Assembly (NCBI RefSeq): GCF_022682495.2
Contig: NC_071387.1
Location: 199,122,143 to 199,186,142, forward strand
Reading direction: 5' to 3'
Length of the DNA stretch: 64,000 nucleotides
Source: Desmodus rotundus
Taxonomy: Eukaryota; Chordata; Mammalia; Chiroptera; Phyllostomidae
Shown: positions 55,824-64,000 of the stretch, in pieces
Layout of the letters: every line of letters begins with the position of its first letter
Numbering within the stretch: the first letter of the stretch is position 1
Notes under the pieces: model-generated
What the model saw: only the letters and a program-made list of their open reading frames with translations
What the model was told of the DNA's origin: nothing
Databases searched by the model: none
Position numbers and translations under genes: made by a program

Positions 55824-58800
55824 CTGTGGGAGAAAAAAGTTAAGGAAATACCAAAGGTTATCCTTTGTAAGTGAATGAGCATGACTTCTATTAATAATGG
55901 AAGACTTTATATGGCTACCAAGAGAGGTTCCATAACAATCCATAATAACAGTGGCCGTCCACTGAACCTGTTATGTATCAGGCACCATGCAAAGAGTTTG
56001 TGTTAAACTGAACTATCAGTGATGATTCTTCATGCCCCTGTGGCAGTGTCCAACATTCTACCTTGCCACAGTCCCCGGGTGGGTCATAAATGCTGCTCTA
56101 CTTCTGCGTTTCGGGTTCAGTTCTGTGACTCGCGTTGGGCAATGGGACGTTAGTAGACATGATCCCTGTGGGGCTTTGGGATGTGCAGAAGGATGACCTG
56201 CCCAAAAGGAAAACTGAGGCTCAGAAAGTCAAATAACTTGCCAAGGTCACATAGATAGACAGATGCTTCTATTTGCCTTGTTATGTGATTCCAAAGCTGG
56301 GTTCTTTCCACCTCTGAGGAGTTACAGCACGTGAAGAGTGGAAGGGAGACCCGACTTGGCATTCTGGCTCAGACATCACCCCACTGTGTAATCACAAACA
56401 TGCCACGTAACCTCTCCAGGCTGCATCTGAGCACACTTCCAGTGACGAAGGCGACCATGTAGCATTCAGTAGGGATGCTTTTAGAAAGTGAATGCTGACT
56501 GTAACAGTAGACAACAGTCATGCTCCACCACTCAGATCTCCCTCCTTCTATGTGTCCTCTCACCCCCACATTAAGTCCCAGTGTCCCCATTCTTTAGCCT
56601 CTAACACCCAGAGACTCTGGCCCTTTTGGAGGACTCCCCACAGCCTACTGAAGCTGCTCTATCTCTGCATGCAAAGAGCCTTAAAGGCCTGCAAAGTTAC
56701 TTCCCCTGGGCTACCCATTGGCCAATGCCTGAAGAGCATGACAGTCCAGCTCCCTGGCTTCAGGAGCAGATTACTGAGACATAACTTATACCCTGGAGCT
56801 CCCCTGGGGGGGCCAGGTGGAAGCCTGGACTGTGCCTGGGATGGCAGCCTGGCTGTGCTTGCTCTTTCTTCTGTCTTGCTTCCCCTATTCCCTTAATGGG
56901 CTTCTCAGGAGGTTTTTCTAAATGAGTCCCTTGCACACACATTTGCTTCTCAGAGTCTGTTTCTGTGGAACCTAAGACAGTGTGCTAGACTGATAGCAAA
57001 GGCATTCAGTACTGGATTGGGTTTCTGAGAAAGGATGGAGTGTCTCTGAGAAGTCTTTGACAAGTGATTCTCATCTGTGTGCAATGGCATCGGTGTGAAT
57101 GCACTTTCAGAAAACTCGGAGAATTAGAGTCAAACCTCACCAGGTCAGACAGCTTCCTCCCAGGGACGCTAGCTAGCCCCTTCAGCATTAAGACTCCCGG
57201 CTCAGTAAAAGGGACTGACTACAGCTACCCAGAAATCGAGTCACACAGGACCCCTTATTTGTGAAAAGCTCCCCTCGCCCCTGAGCAAAGCCATTCACTC
57301 ACCAGCACTCTTCCTGCAGGCCTGCTGGTTGCATTTTTGGAATTCGGGAGGTCTGGGTTCATGATCACACAGGCATTGGTCTTGATCTTCGGTTTTATCA
57401 TCCTCCAAGGAAACACAGCGGACAGTCCTCTTCTGAAAGCCACCTCCGCAGGAAGCAGTGCACTGGAAGAGAGGGGTGCATGGAGAAAGTCAGAATTCTT
57501 CCCCAGACTCAGCCAGGAGCTCCAGCAGAACGCCTCTAACTCACTGTGGTCAAGTGGGGAAACGTCTCGATTATCGGAAACCTTGCTGGAGTCAGAGAAT
57601 AAAGGCACTAATCATTTGGAGATGTGAATTTAGGAAGAGTCTATGTTATAGATTGTGTGGACTCAATTTGGTTTAATTTACTGTTGTCTCTGTAGAATGC
57701 ATACAGAGGTTGAATTACAAGTAAAATGGAAAAAAAAAAATTCCTATCTGGACCCTGGAGCTTCAGTAATGCAGTTTCTCTGAACTCATTTTGATCTGGG
57801 GCTGGACAGCAGTTGTGAGGAAAGAGAACAGAGCTCCAAAGAAAGCCAAGAGTAGGATAAAAAGGGAAGTGGGAGAGGCAAACCCTGGTGGAAAGGAGAG
57901 AGAATCTGGATGGGCCTAGCGGGACCGTGTGGCCTCCAGCCACTCTAACAGACAAGGTCCCACTGACGGTCACGACGTGGCCGCCTGCAAGCAGCTGGCC
58001 TGTGAAGGCAGCTCGGACAAGATGATTCCTGGGGATGCCAGAAAATGTGTCTGGATGTACCATGTATATGTATGCATTTGAAAATTCTGTGTATTGTGGT
58101 AAAATATATAAAATAGACATTGAGCCATTTTAAAGTACACAGTTCAGTGCCTTCAGCACATTCATGTTGCTGTCATTACCACCATCCTCCTCTAGGACGG
58201 GAACCCTGTGCCCATTAAACAATAATGTCTCCTCTCCCGCCTGCCCAGCCCTGCCCCCAGACTCTGGAAAGCACCGTCCTATGTTTTGTGTCTATGAATC
58301 TGACTGCGGCAGGTACCTCCCATAAGTGGAATCATGCAATATTTGTCCTGTGTGACTTGTTTATTTCAACAAGCGTTATGGTCTTCAGGGTTTTTCCATG
58401 TTGTAATATGTGCCAGGATTCCTTTTTTAAGGTGGAATATACCCCATTGCCTGTGTGTGCCACACTTTGTTTATCCATCCACGGATGGACACGTGGGTTG
58501 CCTCCACCTTTTGGCTGTTGTGAACCACATATACTTTTGCGATTTACATTCTATTTCAAGTTTTATTACTTCTAGCATCACATTTCTTATACGATCAAAA
58601 TCTCCCAGAGGGCAGGAGCCAGTCCCTCTTTTATTGTCCTGCATGGCAATTGGGTTACGTCTTAAATACAGCCTGACGTTCAATAAATCCTCATTGATTG
58701 ATTGGCCAAAAAAGACTGCTGCATGGCGAATTCTGGAAAAATCAATAGGCCCAAATCATACCAAGCATAGTTTCCAACCACAACTATGTGAAACTAGAAA

Positions 58801-61800
58801 TTCCCTTCAAGAATAAGGCTGGAAAATCACAAATATATGGAGATTAAACAACATGCTACTGAAAAATTATTGTGTTAAAGAAATAAGAGGTCAGAAGATC
58901 CATAGACCCAAATGAAAATAAAAATACAGCACACCAAAGTTTTTTGGATACAGTGAAAGGGGTAATAAGAGGAAAGTCAAGGGCATTACAGGCCTGCCTC
59001 AAGAAACAAGAAAAATCCCAATAAACAGTCTAACATTATACCTAAGGAACTGCAAAAAGAAGAACAAATGAAGCCCAAAGTTAGTAGAAGAAAGGAAACC
59101 ATAAAAGGCAGAGTGGAAATAAATGAAATAGAGAACAAAAATAGAAAAAATTAATGAAACAACAGCTGGTTCTTTGAAATAATTAAACTGACAACCTCTG
59201 GCTAGGCACACGGAGGAGAGGAGAGAGAACACTCAAATGAAATCAGAAATGAAAGAGAAGTTAGACAGGACATCACAGGAGTACAAAGGTTTATACAAGA
59301 AGACTATAAAAGGCTTAATTCTACCAGATTTGATGACATAAAAGGACAACTTCTTAGAAATATACAACCTCCCTACAGTGAGTTATGAAGAAGTTGAAAA
59401 CCTAAGAAGACTGATGACTAGTAAAGATATTAAAATAGTAATCAAAGTTCTCCAAAAAACCCCCTGAAGTCTAGGACCAGATGGCTTCACTGGTGAATTC
59501 TAACAAACATCCAACGAAAGTTCAATACCAATCCCTGTTAACCTCTTCCAAAATTTTGAAAAGGAAGGAATACTTACAACTCAACTTTCAAGGCCAACAT
59601 TATCCTGATACCAAAAAGAGGCAAAGACAATATACAGAAAAGAAAATTACAGGTAGCCAGTTTCTCTGATAAACATAGACACAAAATCCTAAACAAAATA
59701 CTAGCAAATCCAATACAACAACACATTAAAAGGATCACATATCATGATCAAGTGGGGTTCACTCCACAAACGCAAGATTGGTCTGATGTGCACAGATGCG
59801 TGTGACACCAGGTTAACAAGACAAAGACGGTAATCACAGGAGCGTATCAATAGATGCAAAAAAGCACTTGACAAGACACACTATCCATGTGAGGTAAGAA
59901 TGCTCAATAATGTGGATATTAAAGAAAAGTACCTCAATGGAATAAATATATATGACAAGCCCTCAGCTACCATCATCCTTGATGGTGTAAAACTGAAAGC
60001 TTTCCCTCCAAGATCAGAAAGAACGCAAGGATGCTGCTCTCAACACTTATTCAACATAGTACTGGAAGTCCTAGCTGGAGAAATTAAGCAAGAAAAAGAA
60101 ATAAAGGCATTCAAACTGGGAATGTAGAAGTAAAACTGTCACTATGTGCAGATGGCATAATTCTACATATATTAAATCCGAAAGTCTCCACCCCCTCCCA
60201 AACTATTAGAAACAATGAGCAAATACAGTAAAGTTGCAGGATACAAAATCAATATACAAAGACTTGTGTTTACATATACTAACAACAAAATATCAGAAAG
60301 ACAAATGAAGAAAGCGATCCTATTTATAATTATAAAAAAAAGACTAAAATACCTAGGAATAAAGTTAACAAAGGAGGTGAAGGAACTGTACACTGAAAAC
60401 TATAAGACATTGTTAAAAGAAATTAAATAAGACACTGAAAAATGGAAAAATATTCCATGCTCACTGATTAGAAGAATTAATATGGTTAAAACTGCCATAT
60501 TACCTAAAGCAATATAAAGATTTAATAAAATCACTATCAAAATTCCAATGGGATTTTTCACAGAAATAAAACAAGAATCCTCAAATTTGTATGGAGCCAA
60601 AAAAGACCCCCAATAGCCAAAACAATCCTGAGAAAAAAAGAACAAAGCCAGAGGTTTCACATTCCCTGATTTCAAACTATATTACCAAGCTACAGTAATA
60701 AAAACAGTATGGTGTTGACAGAAAAACAGACACAGAGACTAATGGGACAGAATTGAGAATTAGGTAATAAACTCACACTTACATAGGCAACTAATTTCTG
60801 ACAAAGAAGCCAAAAGCACAAAATAGGGAAAGTAAAGTCTCTTCAACAAATGGTGCTGGGAAAACTAGAAAGTTACATGCAAAAGAAAGGAATGAGCCTG
60901 CTACCTGACACCACACACAAAAGTTAACTGAAAATGGATTAAATACTTGAACAAATAACACACACAAAAGAAAACATAGGAACTGAAGTTTGGACCTTGA
61001 TCTTGAGGGTTTTTTGTGAACTTAACCCTAAAGACAAGGAAAAGTAAAAGCAAAAATAAATGAATGGAATTATGTCAAACTAAAAAGCTTCTGCAGAGCA
61101 AAAGAAATGATTAACAAAGCAAAAAAGCAACCAAATTGGAGAAGATATCTGGAAATGATACTTCCAATAAAGGGCTAATATCCAAAATATATAAAGAACT
61201 CATATAACTCAACAAAAAACAATCTGATTAAAAATGGGCAGAGGACCTAAATAGATGCTTATCCAAGGAATACACACAGATGGCCAACAGAGAGGTGAAA
61301 AGATGCCCAACATCACTAGTTACAAGGGAAATGAAAATCACAATCACAAGAGATACCGCCTCACACCTGCTAGAGTGGCTGTTATCAATAAGACAGGTGT
61401 TGGAGAGGACATGGTGGAAAGGGAGCCCTGGTGCACTGCTGGGGAAAATGTAAATTGGTGCAACCTCTATGGAAAATAGTGTGGAGGTTCCTCAAAAAAT
61501 TAATAATAGAGCTACCATAGGACTCTGCAGTCCCTCTTCTTGCTATCCATCTAAAAAATCTGAAAATACGTATTCATAAAGATACAGGTACCCCTATGTT
61601 CATCGCAGAATTATTTACAATACCCAAGACGTGGAAACAAGCTAGGTGTCCTCTGACAGAGGACCCGGTAGAGGGGATGTGGCGCATACGTACAGTGGAG
61701 AACTGCTCAGCCAAAATAAAACGAAGTGCTGCCATTTGCAACAACACGGAGGGAGCTCAAGGATGTGCTAAGTTAGAGGGAAAGGACAAGGACTGTATGA

Positions 61801-63651
61801 GTTCATTTAGGTGCTGGGTGGAAACCAAAAGTAACACAGGAAAAACAAACTATACATACAGACAACAGAGGCTACCGGGGGGAAGGGTGGGGGAGACGAA
61901 GAGGGTAATGGGGTCAGGCATACGGTGGTGGAAGGAGACTACACGTGGGGTGGGGAGCCCACAACAGAGTGTACAAATGTCATATTATAAAGTTGTGTCC
62001 CTGAAATTCATTTAAAGTTCTTAACCAATATTACTCCAATACATTTAATAAAAAAAGAAAAATAATATGTTCCAGGTAAAAAAGGCACATGTATGAGAAG
62101 AATGATCAGTGAAAATAACAATACAATAAAAGCCAAAAGAAAATATAGTACATGCCAGTACCTGAACTCTTCATGGGAGTGCTGGGGCACCTATACAGCT
62201 GTGAACAATGAAACCTGCTAAGAAGAATATAGCGACCTCAAAATATCTGGGGGACAATATCTGGCAAAGTACTGCACTGGCCTTTGTTATAACCATCAAA
62301 ATACACCGACATAAGAACAAGCTACTTTCAAAACTACTTATAGTTGAGGGGGTCAGTATATCAGGGCCTCTGGGCCCCTTTCCCAGCTGGACACTTGACC
62401 TTTCCCAGTTGAGATGGTAACCAACTTCATGGAAGCACGGCCCATTGGGCCGTACCTCGTGCCCAAATGGTGTGCCTCTCACCTCCCGACTGGGCTTTCT
62501 TGCTGCCAGTGAGACATGCCACACAGTATCACCTGCCCACACGAGACTAGCCCAGGACGATGAGGGTACTAGTACTGGCCGTCTGAGGGGAGGCCAGTGC
62601 TGGGAGACAGAAGCCAGTAGACTTCTCTCTCCCTGCCCCTGGACAAACTGCCCTAAGAGGCAGTGAGTGGTTCATGCAACTTGTATTGACATAAGACCTT
62701 CTAGAACGAGTAATCAACTGCTCCTGATACCAAGAATGGTCAGGCTGCTAATGTACCATCACGTGTCTGATCCTCCCCTTCCCTGCCTCCTCCCCGCCCC
62801 CTTTTTTAATCACAACTGCTTCCCCGGTATTGTATTTCCTAATAAAGGGATCAATTTTGCCTCAAGTTTTGATTTTCTAGACTATCCAGGATAAGGCAAG
62901 TTATAGTGATGGCTGAATCTCATGCAAGAATTTTATTAATTTTAATACTTTTATCAATAAACTGGTAGTTTTATTTATATAATAAATGAACTCTAATAAT
63001 AAATCTTTCCCTCATTTATAGTTTAATTATTTTACCTGTCTCTCCATCACACTGGCTGTTCGCCTGTCAAATTAACCTGTGGACAACGAGAGACCCGGAA
63101 CTCACTAAGTCAGGCTTGGCCTCAAACTTCAGGGTGCTTGCAATTCCCATTTGCTCTGAAAGTCAGAGGCTCTAAGATGTTCTGGCCCCAAATTGCCCTT
63201 CCTTAGGCTTTGCACCTCTGGGAAAATTTTGGTATTCGATCTTTTATCTTTTGAAAGTCTTTGGTCTTTTTCTCTTTTGAACCCAAGACAGTAAACTTGA
63301 CCACCGTGTCAGCTATGAGTGAATTTCAGCAGACTCAGGGGTCTATCGGACAGTGGGAGAGAACTGGAACTAGAACAGACAGAAACACACTGTGAATCCA
63401 CGGATACGTTGAACACTTACAATGAATATACACATTACTTTTGAAATCAAAAGGAAACAAATACTTTTTTAAAAGACTAAGTTGAAGAGCACATAGCTGA
63501 CTCTTACCGGGTCCCAGGTCCCAGTGGCCCAGTGACAGCAGGCGTGCCCGTTGCAGGGTGCAGTGGACACGGGCTTCTTCATGGGATCGCAGAGGCCCCT
63601 CGGACAAGCCACTGCTCTCTCCTGCACTCCGCCTCCACAGGACCTGGAGCA
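55645..63651 (-). CDS. ADAMTS12: ADAMTS12, last three coding exons (gene continues past 64000)
   Basis: ADAMTS12 is a secreted zinc metalloprotease of the ADAMTS family acting in the extracellular matrix. Only the C-terminal end is in the window: three exons (144, 160 and 179 nt) that splice in frame with GT-AG borders and encode 160 residues. They contain the last thrombospondin type 1 repeats ([12 protein letters not shown] and [12 protein letters not shown]) and a PLAC module with six cysteines. The protease domain lies outside. The tail-to-tail position next to TARS1 is the same as in human, which supports orthology. No disabling change is seen. Confidence 0.95.
57303..57462 (-). CDS. ADAMTS12: ADAMTS12 penultimate exon (last thrombospondin type 1 repeat)
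   Basis: A 160-nt exon, acceptor TTCCAG and donor GTGAGT. It starts in phase 0 with [16 protein letters not shown], continues [20 protein letters not shown] and ends [10 protein letters not shown] plus one base. The six-cysteine pattern and CSxSCGGG-like start are those of a thrombospondin type 1 repeat, with the border after the W-x-x position. Confidence 0.96.
58085..58530 (-). mobile_element. Old LINE-1 3' UTR, antisense to the window
   Basis: Reverse complement of an old LINE-1 3' end: 'cattttaaagtacacagttc', 'tgtgcccattaaacaataat', 'ctatgaatctgactgcggca', 'tttatccatccacggatgga'. The element points left, the same direction as ADAMTS12. Confidence 0.85.
58735..62062 (+). mobile_element. 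5'-truncated LINE-1 (ORF2 remnant and 3' UTR)
   Basis: The plus strand shows LINE-1 ORF2 in several broken frames: 'agtctaggaccagatggctt' (59469 on), [19 protein letters not shown] at about 59955-60010, [20 protein letters not shown] at 60215-60276 and [15 protein letters not shown] at about 60345-60390. It then runs through the C-terminal part (60500-61500) and a short 3' UTR to an A-rich end near 62050. Stops and frameshifts are frequent, so it is long dead. It lies opposite to ADAMTS12 transcription. The 5' edge is approximate. Confidence 0.9.
63508..63651 (-). CDS. ADAMTS12: ADAMTS12 third-last exon (thrombospondin type 1 repeat)
   Basis: A 144-nt, phase-0 exon, acceptor GTGTCAG and donor GTAAGA. 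It encodes [38 protein letters not shown] and [10 protein letters not shown]. Six cysteines of one thrombospondin type 1 repeat are followed by the start of the next. It agrees with the human ADAMTS12 arrangement. Confidence 0.96.
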
Positions 63652-64000
63652 CTGACACAGGACAGGGACGAGGTCAGGAAAAACTCACAGGGAGACGTCT
63701 GCAGTGATGAGGGAAGGGTTTTGAACCATCGTGTTTGTGGTCAGTGCCCAGCGTTACAAGGACGCTGGCACCTGCACTGGAACCTGCAGCAGCCGTTTTG
63801 GCTCCCTTACCATGCACGGCCACTCAGCTGTTTCAGATGACAGTGGGGACAGAAATAAAGAGAAGGGAGGAGGCTGACAAAGGACATTCTGAGGACAGGA
63901 GCAGGAGAAAAAAGCAGAAGATGCCAAAGAGTTCAACGTCAAATAACAGGTCAAACAGAAGGAATCCTGCTCAAAAATCTAATTGAGTCATCATCCCAGG
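63652..64000 (-). other. ADAMTS12: ADAMTS12 intron, cut by window end
   Basis: Sequence upstream (on the minus strand) of the thrombospondin-repeat exon. I see no further exon up to the window end; the next one should lie beyond 64000. Confidence 0.75.

Larger units (their letters stand above)
57463..63507 (-). other. ADAMTS12: ADAMTS12 intron between the last two thrombospondin-repeat exons
   Basis: A 6.0-kb intron. It is mostly LINE-1: an antisense 3' UTR piece at 58085-58530 and a long sense copy at 58735-62062. The part from 62340 to 62900 is GC-richer and ends near 'ctaataaagggatcaatttt'; it could be an old LTR but was not recognised. The remainder shows nothing clear. Confidence 0.8.

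Noticed and set aside
56040..56190. Possible MaLR LTR fragment inside a MIR-like sequence (55945-56310)
   Set aside because: Only weak, scattered resemblance ('gggcaatgggacgttagtag'; 'aaactgaggctcagaaagtc'), not enough to set borders.
58085..62062. A single LINE-1 with a 5' inversion (twin priming)
   Set aside because: The left piece is itself a 3' UTR of an old subfamily in reverse, not the 5' part of the right-hand copy, so these are two separate insertions.
62340..62900. Possible solo LTR in the ADAMTS12 intron ending near 'cctaataaagggatcaattt'
   Set aside because: The AATAAA-like end and GC-rich body are suggestive, but I could not define matching ends or a target-site duplication.
1..64000. 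CRISPR array, operon, phage or other prokaryotic system
   Set aside because: The window is clearly vertebrate nuclear DNA with spliced genes and SINE/LINE repeats; no regularly spaced direct repeats were seen.

Overview
This is nuclear DNA from a mammal, very probably a bat of the suborder Yangochiroptera. Genes are split by GT-AG introns. Two tRNA-derived SINEs of the bat VES type are present (1-107 and 24091-24298), together with bat-style LINE-1 pieces and a LINE-1-derived ORF1-only element of the HAL1 kind (32242-34155). The species cannot be fixed from sequence reading alone.

Two protein-coding genes are recognised, converging on each other. The plus strand carries the whole coding region of TARS1, cytoplasmic threonyl-tRNA synthetase: 19 coding exons from 6486 to 30573. 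I placed all 36 splice junctions by eye and the exons sum to 2,169 nt, that is 722 codons plus stop in one continuous frame. Its CpG-rich promoter region (about 5700-6660) holds a nine-base match to the CHOP-type amino-acid response element (6345-6353), an inverted CCAAT box and a CACGTG E-box. The minus strand carries the last three coding exons of ADAMTS12 (63508-63651, 57303-57462, 55645-55823), which encode the final thrombospondin type 1 repeats and the PLAC module; the rest of that gene lies beyond position 64000. The order TARS1 then ADAMTS12, tail to tail, matches human 5p13.

Layout: 1-5690, upstream intergenic DNA with a VES SINE, a palindromic hAT-type MITE, MIR and LINE-1 pieces; 5700-6660, CpG-rich promoter and exon 1; 6540-30424, TARS1 introns with old MIR, LINE-1 and hAT-Charlie copies and one VES; 30574 to about 30895, TARS1 3' UTR; 30900-55640, intergenic DNA plus the likely ADAMTS12 3' UTR, with the HAL1 insertion, an isolated CpG-rich block (about 39800-40320), a deleted mariner element (48333-48884) and a Tigger-like element (54600-54930); 55645-64000, the end of ADAMTS12, with a long 5'-truncated LINE-1 in an intron.

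I found no evidence of an undescribed biological system. The most useful observations are the promoter response element, the HAL1 insertion with clear target-site duplications, the MITE with matching 8-bp flanks, the mariner deletion derivative and the isolated CpG-rich block.
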